Below are positions 1-12,475 of a DNA stretch of 64,000 nt, piece after piece; positions within the stretch are counted from its first letter, which is position 1; each line of letters opens with the position of its first letter. Source of the DNA: Salminus brasiliensis (Eukaryota; Chordata; Actinopteri; Characiformes; Bryconidae). The notes under the pieces were generated by a model, which did not search any database, had not been told where the DNA came from, and saw only the letters and a list, made by a program, of their open reading frames with translations. The position numbers and the translations under genes were made by a program. The DNA is taken from NCBI RefSeq assembly GCF_030463535.1, contig NC_132896.1:30107209-30171208 (forward strand), written 5' to 3'.

Positions 1-1324
1 GCTCGTAATGTCCCCCTATGACTTGCGTAGCCTCAAACCATCATGGTCTGGCAGAAATTCATAGCAAGTTGAGGAGGGTCAGAGAGAGAGAGTGATAGAG
101 AGACACAGGGATGCAGATGCTGTTTGGTACGCTGACGTATTCCCATCCGTCCACAGGCAGTGTCTGACTGGTTTGGCACGAGCATGATCAGTCCGTGCCA
201 AGAGTTCTGAATTCAGGCAAGCCTACCACAAAACCACAGCAATCCTCCCGTCCGTCTCCTGTTACCATCTTGGGTCTTTGTCTCTCTAAACGACGCCCAT
301 GCACTCATGGTCTCTCCATTGGGTCAAATCTTAATTCAACTTGAATTGCAATGGTAGAGCCTGCGAGGGCATTTAAGAAAAGGAGGGCCAGCCAGGAGGC
401 ACCAGGAGCACCTGGTTTGACCTGCTTTTAGTCTTGCAAACACCCCAGGCTCTCCAAGTCCCCCCCGGCTGTAAATGTCTTGGCTGGAGCTGCCTTACTT
501 TGCATCCTTAGCTGGCCAGATTTGCCTGGGAGCGGGTATAACGCTGATACCCTGAGCAGAGATTCCTATTAAAGGCAGTGAATGACCATTGCAGACCACT
601 CGACTGAGGTATATGTAATATGTTTATGTAAAAGGTTCAGCTCTCTCTTTTTCCCCTCGCCGTCTTTCCTTCCCTCTCCTTCCCTTTCTCCAGCTCTCTC
701 TTCCCTCCTCAGATACAGTGAACATGTGGGGTACCCTGCATCATCTGGTAACAGTTACCCTCCCCTTCCCTCACTCTCCCTCTTTCTCCGCTTCTCCCTC
801 TGCTTTCCTCATTAGGCTGTCTCACTCTCATTTGCAGGAGGTGCCGGGGGGAGGTGTGTGTGTCTTGTGAGGAGGCACTGGGGTGGGTTAACAGGCCAGC
901 TGCTAGTCTTCAGGCTCTTGACACATCACAAGGTGAGGAAACACTCCGGCCAGGGCTGTCCCCTACGAGCCTTTCCCACTGGGAACAGCATTGCAGTCTT
1001 GGAGTGAGCTCTATTCATTGGTCAACCACGGCTCTCCAGATGTAACCCAGGCCTGCATTGACACACCTCACACTTATCTCAAAATAATGTCCAGCAGATG
1101 GCCTGCTAGCCTGTTAATGAGATCAATAGGGTCATACGAGACTCCTGGTCATTCTGACAGACTACAGTACACTATGGGAAGTGCTGGGGGCGATAGAGTT
1201 TCTGGTGCCTAATGACACAGTTTGCTACAGATTAGTCAATTGATCAATCCAAAAGGCAGTTGGCTAAATGACTCAGTCTAGCTGCAACTCTCCATCACCA
1301 CATTTACCTTTGGACACGTCTTAC
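1..1324. other. spon2 first-intron sequence, no further exon seen
   Basis: This stretch follows the donor site of the spon2 exon at 1325-1553 on the minus strand, so it should be intronic. I searched the minus strand for the next spondin-domain exon and found no matching reading frame. The part at 640-830 is a CT-rich, low-complexity plus strand (CCCTC and CTCTC runs), which accounts for the open frame there. Nothing else is recognisable. Confidence 0.5.
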
Positions 1325-1553
1325 CTACAAGTTTGGACCACTGTGCAGGGGGCCGGAACAAAGGGTACTGCTTTGGGAACGTCTGTGGACTCCAGTGGCC
1401 AGTGAATACCAGGATGTATGAGGCAGGTCCTCGAGCGCTGCACGCCGTCACATTGGACACCTTCACCGGGGATGCACAGGAGAGGGCAAGCCTCAGCAGC
1501 ATGACGAGCAGGTGCTGCAGCCAACCAGGGATGAGGATCTGGGATGACATCAT
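1325..1553 (-). CDS. spon2: spondin 2 (mindin), first coding exon, gene cut by the window edge
   Basis: Spondin 2 is a secreted extracellular-matrix protein with a spondin (F-spondin-type) domain and a C-terminal thrombospondin repeat, known to bind integrins and microbial surfaces. Only the first 76 codons and one base are here. The frame opens with two adjacent methionines (1551-1553 and 1548-1550) directly after an acceptor (ctgcag). It gives a hydrophobic signal-peptide-like stretch ([13 protein letters not shown]), then the start of the spondin domain, [20 protein letters not shown], a near-exact family signature. It ends at a GTAAG donor (1320-1324) in phase 1. The acceptor just before the ATG implies an upstream non-coding exon that I could not place. 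Its position downstream of ctbp1 on the same strand matches the mammalian SPON2-CTBP1 order. The copy may be spon2a or spon2b; the sequence here does not decide. Confidence 0.85.
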
Positions 1554-4500
1554 CTGCAGCAGATGAAAGGTGAGAAAAGGGTCACTGCAGACTCTTCTGC
1601 ACTCCTGTTTTGCTTGAGCACATTTGACTGAACCAGTAAAGGACTTGACAAGAATCAAGGATCAAGGATCTTATTGATGTAGCATGGTAGCCTCTCCCAG
1701 CCAGGCAGTTGAACCCCTGTCTGCCATGGGGAGGGCACCATATTTCATTATTAAATGTTGGTTGAAAAGTAAAAGGGTTAGATTTGGGAAATGCTCAACT
1801 GAAAACTGTCCAATCAGGATTTTTCTTTTTCTGGTATCTAAGTAGACTGAGCTAAAAAAGCTCTCCCATTGGTCAGGACTTCACTGGTGGAACTGAAGAC
1901 CTATTGCATCAACATAATAAACCCATTGGCATTAATATAGAGCCGGTCCCTCTTTGCAGCTCAAGTCTGGAGCTCTGCAGTTATTGAGTCAGCAGAGCGT
2001 TGGAGACTCTCAGCACTCGGCCCTGACCCCGCTCTGTAACTTTACATGGTCTGACACTTGGTGGCTGATCTGCTGTGCCTCCTAAACACTCACACTATTC
2101 AATAAAACCACTCACAGCTGATGGTGGAAAATCAAGAAGGGAAGAAATTTCACCAAATTACTTGTAGCAGCAATGGCTCCTATTATAGTACCGGCCATTA
2201 GAACCACCCATTCTTCGCTGCATGGCTATGTGCTTCATTTTATACACCTCTGGCAAAGGGGCTGAATGAATTCAATGATTTAGAGCTGTGTCCCAATGTG
2301 TCCCAACTTTTGTACATATAGTGTATATTAAAGTCAAGCTTTAAAGCTTTTAAGCCTTGAATGTTCATGCTTAATCTAGAATGGCCAAAAATCCCATAGT
2401 AGGTCTAACAGAATTAAATATTCAGGTGAGTTTTAACATTTGTGGCCTAAACCTAAGACTAATAAAGGGTTCTCAAAGGGTGCTAAACACAGTTATTTGA
2501 TTCATAACAACAGTGGAACCCATTTGTTGTGCTATATAGAATCAATATAACCATCCACAAGAGGATTTTCCTGTTTTTGAAGAACTGTTCAACAAGACAA
2601 AGAACCATTGCCTTTACTAAAGGACCCTTAAAGAACCTTTTTAAGCCTGTACTACTAATGGTAACAATTATTTTTTATTTATTGTCTAAGCCAGCTTTAG
2701 ACAGTGTCTAAACAGCTTTATGGGTAAGGTTTTCAAATTGTGGTGTGGAACTATGTGTGCTAGACCACTGCTAGGCCACTGCTAGAGCACTGTTCCTCGC
2801 GGTTCTCGCTCTGGTATTATAGGCTTTATGCATCATTTCATCATCTTTTAGATCTCTAAACCAGAGTAGGCCTACTGTGCTATTGGCAGGCCTCTTATCA
2901 GCCTGTGGAAGCAAATTTAGGTTCAGGTAAATGCAATAAAACACTGCATTCTAATTCTGGCCAATAATTCTGGATGATATAATAAGCATTTGCTTGGGAG
3001 GGTGTTGCATAACTTCGCACTGAGTGTGTGATTTTCAGACAAGCCTCTAAAATCCTCTGTGATTAAAAGCTGAAGACAGGGACTGCAGGAAGGCGCTTAT
3101 TTTTGCCAGTTGTTAAGCACCCAAGAATGTTTAAAGATCGACGGGCTTCATCTGTGCCTTTCCTTGTCACCAACTCATACCTTAAAAGAGCACAAACAAC
3201 CGAGGTGTTCCAGGTATTCTGCGATATCAACTTCCACCATGAACCCATTTTAAGTACTACTTTCTAGTGATGCCTCTGCAATCCGATACCCATGCCAAGT
3301 CACGATGTGTTCGTAACACTGCCTGGTGGCTCTTAACCAGGAGGTCACAATACCAATTCGAACCATTTCATAATGACTAAGCCCTTTTATAAAGAGTAAG
3401 ACATGGTTCGCGAGCCAGCCTCAAAATAAAGCGTTGGTCAGGGCTGCAGAAAGCTGGACGATGATTGAGCTTGTTGATTGAGCAGCAGGTCCTTCCCTGT
3501 GCGCTCTGTCCTGTCAGCGAACATCTCCACCAGGAGCCTCAGATCAGCATAAATCAAGCCCTGTGACAACCTGGCAAGCCCTCTGTCATCCCACTTGCGC
3601 ACATACGCACACAAATGCGCGCAAACACACTCTCACGCATATACCCACACTCTGATTTACTGCCTTGACAGAATTAAAATAGCAGAACAACAGCAAAGCC
3701 AGTGCGGCCGGGTTATTTCCATCTGGTGTCTGAGCATCTGAATGTGGGTTTGTGCATGTGAGCGAAAAGGCAGCGGTCAGCGGCAGGCAGAGCGGCTTGC
3801 TCTGGAGGGTTCAGGGCCTGTCTGTCAGAGCCTTTGAGGCATATGTCCCAAAGGACACCAGTTCACCAGTATGGGCCAGACTGCTGGCCCGTCCTATATT
3901 TTTTCCTCATGCTAACCAATCAGGTGGTATCAGTCCAGATAGAAAGTCGTGCTCCACTTTCTAACTTTTAAGCTTAGCTTTAAAGCAACACAATACAGAA
4001 CTGTGCCGTAAAACAGCTTCAGCTGATACTCCACTAGTGAACAGCATCTCGATTCTACTGTTGTTGTAACTTGGGTGAAGCGGTCAGGAGAACGCTCGCG
4101 AAAACTGTATGAAGAACATTCATTGCCAGCTAACATGTCCATGTAGGGCCTGTATGAGTAGCCGAACTGGGAATCAGAATGTTTTTTCATTTGGATGCCC
4201 ACCGGGGTCAGTAATGGGACCAGGAGGGGTTAAACATGGGCCCCATCTGGGTTGTACACTGCATAAGGGGCCTAAATGGGACCTAAGATTAAGGGCGGCT
4301 GTAAAGATGTGGCCCAAACAAACATGTAGAAACCCACTCAGAGCCCATGCCCACCTGAAACCCACCTAGCCCATGTTCCACCCATGGATGCCCCATTTGA
4401 GCATGTTGGCTGGGTTGTTGTCCCATACATAGTGGTTGCATTTCTTTCAGTCCTCAAAGTGATGACTGTGTTGCCATGACATCGCCTTACACCCACTTGC

Positions 4501-4774
4501 TGAGCGGTGTCGCTTCTTGCATTGTCTTGTTGACATTTCAGGTCATTTCTGTTTTTCTACACCAAATAACAAAGGCCTACAAAGGGTGCCATGAGTGGCC
4601 GAACTGGGCTGTGGAGCAATGGAAGAAAGTCGCCTGGTGTGATGATCTCTAATATGAGGATGTTGGCCGGGTCCAAACTGCAGCAGCTCTATTATATAAT
4701 TTCATACTGTTTCAGAGTGACAACCAACAAGCCAATGGAACCCAATGAGGATGGAGAATGCAAACAAAACAAGG
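1554..4774. other. Intergenic DNA upstream of spon2
   Basis: No coding exon is seen. A teleost inverted-repeat fragment ends at about 2291-2330 (tacatatagtgtata, like the transposon ends described at 48970-49430). A fold-back-like repeat rich in AAAGGGTTCT and AAAGAACC words lies at about 2460-2645. A GGGCCC-rich stretch at 4185-4400 looks like an old dispersed repeat. The spon2 promoter must lie in the right-hand part or beyond the exon, but no start site can be fixed. Confidence 0.5.
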
Positions 4775-5785
4775 GAACATTCTAGAACAGCACAAACAGG
4801 AGTGGAACATTCTAGAACAACACAATTGAAAATGCAGGATTCTAGAAGAACGGAAAGAGAACATTTAAGAACAGCACAAATCAAAAGGGGCATTCTAGAA
4901 CAGCGTGAATGGGAAGGAAAGATTCTAGAACAGTGTGAAGATTCTAGAACAGCATCGACGGGCAGGGAAGATTCTAGAACAGTGTAAATGGGAAGATTCT
5001 AGAACGGCATTAATGGAAAGGAAAGATTCTAGAACAGCGTGAATAGGAAGGGAAGATTCTAGAACAGTGTGAATAGGAAGGGAAGATTCTAGAACAGCGT
5101 GAATAGGAAGGGAAGATTCTAGAACAGCGTGAATGGAAAGATTCTAGAACAGCATGTATGGGAAGGAAAGATTCTAGAACAGCCTGAATGGGAAGATTCT
5201 AGGACAGTGTGAATGGAAAGGAAAGATTCTAGAACAGCGTGAATGGGAAGATTCTAGAACAGTGTGTATGGAAAGGAAAGATTCTAGAACAGTGTGAACT
5301 GAAAGATTCTAGAACAGTGTGGGAAGGAAAGATTCTAGAACAGTGTGAACTGAAAGATTCTAGAACAGCATGAATTGAAAGATTCTAGAACAGTGTGAAC
5401 TGAAAGATTCTAGAACAGCATGAATTGAAAGATTCTAGAACAGTGTGAATTGAAAGATTCTAGAACAGCATGAATTGAAAGATTCTAGAACAGTGTGAAT
5501 TGAAAGATTCTAGAACAGTGTGAACTGAAAGATTCTAGAACAGTGTGAATTGAAAGATTCTAGAACAGTGTGAATGTGAAGATTCTAGAACAGTGTGAAT
5601 TGAAAGATTCTAGAACAGTGTGAATGTGAAGATTCTAGAACAGTGTGAATTGAAAGATTCTAGAACAGTGTGAATGTGAAGATTCTAGAACAGTGTGAAT
5701 TGAAAGATTCTAGAACAGTGTGAAGGTGAAGATTCTAGAACAGTGTAAAAGGGAAGGGAAGATTCTAGAACAGCACAAATTCAGA
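4775..5785. repeat. Minisatellite of about 38 units, each centred on TTCTAGAA (heat-shock-element-like)
   Basis: About 38 tandem units of roughly 20-30 bp share the core GATTCTAGAACAGTGTGAA. Flanking words vary between units (AATTGAAA, AATGTGAA, AATAGGAAGG). Each core holds the palindrome TTCTAGAA, that is TTC-nn-GAA. In about a dozen units the preceding bases are GAA at the right spacing, giving GGAAGATTCTAGAAC, which is three alternating nGAAn boxes, the consensus heat shock element. Left-hand units (4780-5250) are more diverged; right-hand units (5340-5750) are most regular, alternating two variants. There is no open frame through the array and no gene close by; the nearest are spon2 to the left and ctbp1 to the right. 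Confidence 0.93.
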
Positions 5786-5939
5786 GAGAACATTGAACAC
5801 ACCATACCCAATCACATCCGTATGGCACACCAATTCAACGCTAGTGCTTCTTGGAGACTGTTGGGTTGATGTTCTCACTGAATAATAAGACTAGTGTTTT
5901 GGGGGCTGGACATGAAGCCTGGACTAATGCTCACATTTA

Positions 5940-6285
5940 TAATCTCTAACTGACTGTAACATCATTCCAGTATGAATTAGGAATACTGATTAGCACTGTG
6001 CAATGCAGAGCAAGTTTGGAGATGACCTAATGTCTCATTGCCTTACTTTGTGGGCAGTGGTCCAATCTGGATCTTCTCATTTTTTAACAGAATGGCAGGT
6101 ATAACCTCTCAGGCATGAAGGCTGATTGTGACGACACTCCAGTATGAATTAGGAACTCTGATTAGCTTCATGCTTTGTATGGCAGGTTTGCAGATTACCT
6201 AATGTCTTACTGTCTTACTTTCTGTGCAGTGGTGCAGTCTGGATTTCCTCATTTCTAAACAGTAGCAGTCTTAATTGCAGGTATT
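5940..6285. repeat. Diverged tandem duplication, two copies of about 171 bp
   Basis: The sequence around CCAGTATGAATTAGGAA at 5967 recurs at 6139. It continues in parallel through ACCTAATGTCT, CTTACTTT and TGCAGTGG to a shared end near CTCATTT. The copies differ by many substitutions and small indels, so the duplication is old. No coding potential is seen. Confidence 0.7.
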
Positions 6286-7239
6286 ACGGCTCGGGGTAAA
6301 AAAGGAAAGCTCTTCCGTTCCATGGTGACCCTCCACCCCCGTCGTCCGCCTGCTGCTTGGAAAATCTGAAGCACCATATGATTATCTATCTGGTGGACTG
6401 CGCTGACACAGGACATCTCCAAAAACCAAACAAAGATGTTTACTTGGGGGACGGAGAGAATGTTAACATGTCACGCTTGCGTTGGGTCGGTCAACTTTTC
6501 CACTGCCATCTGAAGTTTGAAGAAGGCTGAATTACTGCAATGCATCTGTCTGCAATGCAGAAACCTCCACCTCACTGGATGTTACGTAACAGTAGCAGGT
6601 ATGGAAAGTTGCATGATAATGAGAATCGAAGGCTTGTGGAGGTTCATGAGCTGGTTAAAGGCCTTTCTTCCCTCCCAGATGACCAGTGTGAATCTGTAGT
6701 ACGCTACTGCGCAGGCAAAGCACACAAAAGAGCATCTGTAAAGTAATAAACCTCTCTGGCCTTCAACGTTACTTTATTTCATGGAAAGTGTCAGACCCTG
6801 CAGTCCGGTGGCAGTGATTTAGGACTTACTGTTGGTTTTCCCAGCTTCAGTCCCGCTGACCTAAAGCAAACCAACCTTTATTTGCCCTCTCCAGCAGTCA
6901 CGCACACACACACATAAGCACACCCTCAAACATCATCCTCAGCTTTTCAGACGGCCTGAGCACGAACCAGACACAATAAAAACGGCATGACACTGAGAGA
7001 GGGAGAAAGAGAGAGAGACAGAGAGAGAGAGAGAGAGTGTAATTATAGAGCCACATGCAGCGTCAAGCAAGACCGCTGCCCACAGCCAGCTCGGGCAAAA
7101 CTGAGAAAGCGCAGTGATAGAGGGCCTTAAAAGAGGTGAGAGAAATGAATGAAATCTAAAAAAAAAAGAGAAGGGAGAGAGGGAGGGGAGAGTGAGTAAC
7201 CGGTCAAGAGGAACTCAGCATATGTTAAAGCATTCAGGA
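6286..7239. other. Gene-free sequence
   Basis: Nothing recognisable except a short GA-rich run near 7000-7040 and a purine-rich stretch at 7160-7200. The open frames are short and have no family resemblance. Confidence 0.4.
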
Positions 7240-7315
7240 AGAGGGCACTGCTCTTCAAAGAGGCATCAGGGTGAAAGAGAGAGAAAGAGAGAGAGAAAGA
7301 GAGATAGATAGATAG

Positions 7316-7364
<49 letters not shown>

Positions 7365-7448
7365 CAGAAGAGTCACAGTGAACAGTAGAGGGCATAGGTG
7401 AAGCCCACAGACAGAGAGGCAGACAGACATACAGACATAGTGACACAT

Positions 7449-7493
<45 letters not shown>

Positions 7494-8014
7494 CTGTATA
7501 TATATATATATAGCTGTCACACAAAACCTTGTTATTTTACATAATGTAAATCTGGCAGTTCTCCTTTTACATTGTATCCAAATGTCATGGTGTATGGACC
7601 AATAGAAATGCTCCAAAACTGGAATAACATTGATGACATTGACATCTATTGAAAGTTAATAAGGCTTTTTCTCTCTTCTGTAAAGTTGACATTTTGGAGA
7701 TACAAGGTTTCAGCATGACAGCGACAGTAAATGTATCCTACAGTATCCTATATATACACAGAGAGAGGCAGACATGCAGAGAGAGAGAGAGAGAGACTGC
7801 AAGGGAGAGAGAGCTCATGCTTACCTGGTCAGTATGTGGGTACAGCAGGACAGCCTGAGATGTTCAGCACAAAGCTCTTTTCTACTCCTTTTCTTTCTCT
7901 CTCTCTCCCTCTCTCTCCCCTCCTCTCTTTTCCCTCCCCTTCTCTACACCCCCCCCCCCCCTTTGCTCTCCTTGTATGGGAGCACAGAGTACACTCACAC
8001 CCTCCCATACAGTG

Positions 8015-8055
<41 letters not shown>

Positions 8056-8095
8056 CTCTCTCTCTCTCCCTTTCTTTCTCTCCCCGACCACACAA
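7240..8095. repeat. Microsatellite cluster: GA, GATA, TA and CT tracts
   Basis: GA repeats with GATA interruptions run from about 7272 to 7362, TA repeats from 7455 to 7513, GA from 7776 to 7812, CT from about 7888 to 7935 and again, nearly pure, from 8017 to 8080. The long open frames over this cluster (repeating Leu-Ser, Arg-Glu or Tyr-Ile) follow from the dinucleotide repeats and are not genes. Confidence 0.95.
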
Positions 8096-11000
8096 ACCTT
8101 CTCCCCCATCACTGTTAAATTTACACTCCCTCACCTCGGCTCATGGAATTACACAGAGCTGCTTCTGAGGTGGGCTCCTCACAGCATGCTCCCTACTGAC
8201 TCTGAGGGCACTCTGTGAAGTCAGCATCCTTAAGGTTTACTCCACACTTGATGCATGCAGTATGTCATCGTTCCCCATCGTACATAAAAAAAGTTTGTAC
8301 CTGAAAAATGCACGGCAACTTTACAGGAGAAGGAGCTTTTCTATTGGTCAGTTCATCATAGAATTTAAAGACAATGTAAAGATCAACTGCCAGATTCAGA
8401 CTAGGTCAAAAAGCCAAAAATGGCAAAAATGGAGATACCAGGTTGTTGTAGGACAATGGCGATATGTGGGCAGCAATTAAGAGCTTGTGTTTTTCACACC
8501 ACTAAGGTCAATAGAAATGGTCAGAAATGACCCTAAATAAAATTAAAGTGTGTCACATTAAATTGGTGTGACACGTCTCTAACATTAACCTATTAGGGAT
8601 GCAGGGTTTCTGTAAAGCTGCTGTTTAAGAGATTTTTGGTATAACAGTGTCGATATACTACAATGTATTACACAAACTAGTGTCTACAGCTAAGCTATGA
8701 CTCAAAACGCTGCCCCTACCGCCCTAAGACAAGAGTCAAGTTGTCCATTTGCAATATAGCCAGAAGCTTCTCTTCCTCAAATTCTATTCTTAAATGAACA
8801 ATTATGGCCATTATATCTATTATATATATTATATATATTTTTATGATTTTAATGATTTCTAAGGATTTTAATAGATACACATCAATGTCATGTGTAGGTG
8901 TTGTGGGTTGGGACTGGCAAAAATATGATTTCTAACTGCTGTAGGTAGATTTACTAATTTATGAAAATTATTTATCCGATACAAACACATTCTGTTGGGT
9001 TTACAGAAATATTACAAGCTCTACTGAGGAGGCAGATGAAGCTGAAAGCCGCACAACATAATCTCCAGCCAGGCTCGTCTTCTATTGATGGACCTGTAAT
9101 AGTTTTTAAAAGGCCACTTGAGTGCTACAGTAGACATCACCCAGACCTTTGAGTCATTTTAGCTGCTGTGGGTGAAATTCTAAGATGCCCAAATGGATTG
9201 ATGGAGGCTTAAAGTCTAAACCTTGGTGTGTTAAAACGGCTTCAGCCAGAGAACTGGACCTATGAAACATCTAATGTTTGGGATGAATCTTGCTATGAAC
9301 TTTCCTCTAGATTTTTTCTCCATTTTCTGTGGCAAAGATTTTGGACTCCACCACCTCCACCCTATCTCCTCCATGTTTCCCTAGTCCTTTCTCAGTTCAG
9401 ACCTTTGGTCTCTGTTCATCAAGGGAAGATCTGTATGAAATTGCCCAAAACACCCTCATACACTCATACATTCTCTTGCCATGCAGCAACTTTTAAATTA
9501 GTCCTGTTTGCAGCTTTAAGTGAACCCAACTACTCCTGATGGATCTTTTTATATGATGTAGCAGACGTAAAGCCAGCTGGAAGGCCACGCTTCCAAACAT
9601 GTTCTGTTGGTGTTAAAAGTTAGGTTTGGATGCACACTGTACTTTACCTCTAGAATCTCTTGAAATTAGTCATTTTCTTTTTTTGTAGCCAGTTTTTCCA
9701 TTAGGTAAGAAAAGGAGTAGTCCAATAATTGGGGTGTTTAGAAAGAGAAGTTAATGTAGCTGAAATGTTTTGAGTAAGCAGTTCTTGGTCTTTTCATGCC
9801 GATAATTAACGCAACCTTGATAAGAGCTTCATCAGAGAGCTTAGCAATATGGATATGGATTTATCTCTGCAAACTACAAGAGGTCTTCAGTAAAGCCAAC
9901 GTTTACATTGAGGCCAAAAGAACCTGGTTCTATAGCACCAAAAAGGTTCTATAGCACCAAAAAGGGTTCCACAATTGTTACAAATCAAAGAAAATAAGAA
10001 AGAAAACGGGCTTTTGCTACATCAGATCATTTCAATCTCTAAGAAGTGCCTCTCTGGGACCAGTACGCCTCACTGCCAAAAGCACGTCAGCCTTTTAATC
10101 AGTCGCCGTAAATCCAACATGGCATTTACAGGAAAAGGGATACTGACGCATTGTCCTGATACCAAAAAAACACCCATTGCCCGTCAAACATGTGTCATGT
10201 TAACTCCATCAAGCTGGACAGATCATCTCAGCTGCATGACTGTACGAAGAAAGCACGTTATCGTGGCACTGGCCGCCTGCCGATTGGTTTGGTTTGACGT
10301 AAACGAGCTCGGATTGAGCAGATCTTAAACTGCTCAGTGCAATCGAAAAGGCCGGCGGACTGCCTTTTCTCTCCAGGAGCCCTGAACACACAACCGCCAC
10401 ACTGACCCCGGCTTGAACTTTCACTGGACAAAAGCTCTAAGCAAGTGGGGTCATGGCTGCCAAGTAGCAGGGAGTTCAAAAGAACACAGAGGAGCAGGGA
10501 CGCAAGCGGTCAACTCGCCAAAGGCCCAATAGCAATTTAGGTTCCTATAACATTCGGCCTTATTCTGTCTTCTCCAGAGCGACCAGCCCTGGAGTTACCC
10601 ACATACTGTGGAAAAAAGCAGGCTACATGAAACCGCAGCCGTGCACTGCCGGGCGATCCGTTAAAATCCTAGACGTTAGCTATCAAGACGAATGGGTCTG
10701 GACTGATTAGCATGCAGCTTCTAAACGCACACATTTGTTCTAATCTCCAAAAAATGACGTGTAAGCTGAGTCCTTTTATATATCAAAGCCATCAGGGCTC
10801 CTCAGCTGGCCCTCAGGTGTGCCAGAAGCCCCCCCACCCCCCGCCTTCACGACTTCTAAACCCAGTTCACTTTTCTCACTGAAGCTAAAACATCTCTGGA
10901 AAGCATGACATCATGACTGTCTGGGATTAAGTGCAGATGCACTGAACGAGAGCGAAGCGAGCAGCCTGAAGCAGCAGTGCGCACTGCGGGCCATCCACCC

Positions 11001-11640
11001 GCTCCCAAACATTTAGATGGGGATCGAGCGCAGAATAAACAGCACTTCTTTGTTGACTGAGGTGCATAAACAGTGGGCAGAGGCTTTATGACTTTGGTCT
11101 CATCGAGTCTCGTTTTAGACATAATATACGGCCACCTCCTTGGTCTCTGGCATTCATAATACACAGCAAAGGCCGGTATTACGCACCTGTGCCACATGTG
11201 CTGAGCTGCTCGGCTGTGGCTGCGGCTGTAGCTGCAGTGGACGTTCTTCAGGTGAGCCTGTCTGTGCAGTAAAGGGGTGACACCATCAGCAGTGGTTACT
11301 GTGTTTAAAGAATTCAGTCGTTTCTCAGGTAGATTTTTCCAATCTTTTTAATTTAGCCTCAGTGTTACAACTGAATACGACGGAAACCTTAACGACTCTG
11401 AAATTATGCTTAAAGTGTTCCCAGAGATCTGGATCGCTACAGATTATTCAGAGATATCCAAACTGTTTTAGAAGCTAGGGCTAGAATTAAGACCTTAGGC
11501 CGCTAGGATTAAGATCTTTTTACACCATTTACACCTCAGTTTGGACCACCAATTACCCAACCCATACATACTCTCTCCTTTGCTCTCTCCCTGTATGCAG
11601 TCAAGCTGCTCATTTTTTCTCACCATTATTTTCTCACCGG
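8096..11640. other. Gene-free intergenic sequence
   Basis: I see no exon of a known family on either strand. At 9928-9972 a word of about 22 bp (TTCTATAGCACCAAAAAGG) occurs twice in tandem and resembles the fold-back repeat near 2460-2645. The rest appears unique. Confidence 0.4.
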
Positions 11641-11850
11641 GCAGCGCCCGCATACCTGACTTCGCCCGCATACCTGACTTCGCCCGCATACCCGATGTGG
11701 GAAGAGAAGGCCATCTACCCACCCTGCAGAGAGCAAGGCCAATTGTGCTCTCTCTGGGCCTCGGCTGCCGATGGCTAGCAGCAAGACCAGGATTCGAACT
11801 AGCAATCCTCTAATCACAGGGCCAGCCCCCTTAGTCCACAGCACTCAGGG
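11641..11850 (-). mobile_element. tRNA-derived SINE fragment with an 18-bp tandem repeat at its edge
   Basis: The plus strand carries AGGATTCGAACTAGCAATCC (11791-11810), the reverse complement of a tRNA-type B box, preceded by GGCCAATTGTGCTCTCTCTG. Both words recur in other copies in this window (27470-27780, 57090-57410). The left edge has about 2.6 copies of GCCCGCATACCTGACTTC (11648-11695), probably an expansion inside the element. It lies in reverse orientation. Confidence 0.65.
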
Positions 11851-12475
11851 CCTGTAATGGCGATTTTTAAATAGTCCAACACAGTAAAGCTAAAGTAGTT
11901 AACCTTACTTAAAAAGTATGAAAACCTAAAGCCTTAAAAAATCGAAGTGGAATAGGTGTTGTGTTTTGTATTACCATAATTTACCTACACTTGAATTAAT
12001 TTTACTTAAAATACAGCTTTAGTATAGACTACTCTCTTTTTTATTATTATTATTTCAAACAATAAAATAATTAAATCAAGTAAAGTCCGCTGTGTGTGTA
12101 CTCCAAATACCAGATTGATTGAAGTTGGCATAACTAATGTGACATCTCCTCCTAGAAACTGAGTTTAGTCCAGTGCCATTGCCAACTGGTGATGTTGGGC
12201 TGATGGTGGATGTGATCATTTTCTCATTTATTAGAGTCAGCTGTGCTGCTCTAATAATCTATGCTGACCTGTAGGGTTTTTTTTTGCAGTACAAACTCTG
12301 AGGAAAGCTTTTATCTTTCCCATTGGCTCCTGGTAGCATCTATTTGCATACTGGGTGTATCACTTGAGTCACTGATACTCACCGTCAATGTGTTGTTGTG
12401 TCCCAAGACCAAGTTGCTGTTTTCTTTGTTATACTTTGTAAGTGTGACTCTGTGGTAGCTGTGTTTAACTTGCCA

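Noticed and set aside
4775-5785. CRISPR-like array (regular repeats with variable spacers)
   Set aside because: Spacers are short and mostly shared between units, unit length varies, and the genome is a vertebrate's. It is a minisatellite.
7255-8218. Several open frames on both strands with Leu-Ser, Arg-Glu or Tyr-Ile runs
   Set aside because: Direct translations of CT, GA and TA microsatellites.
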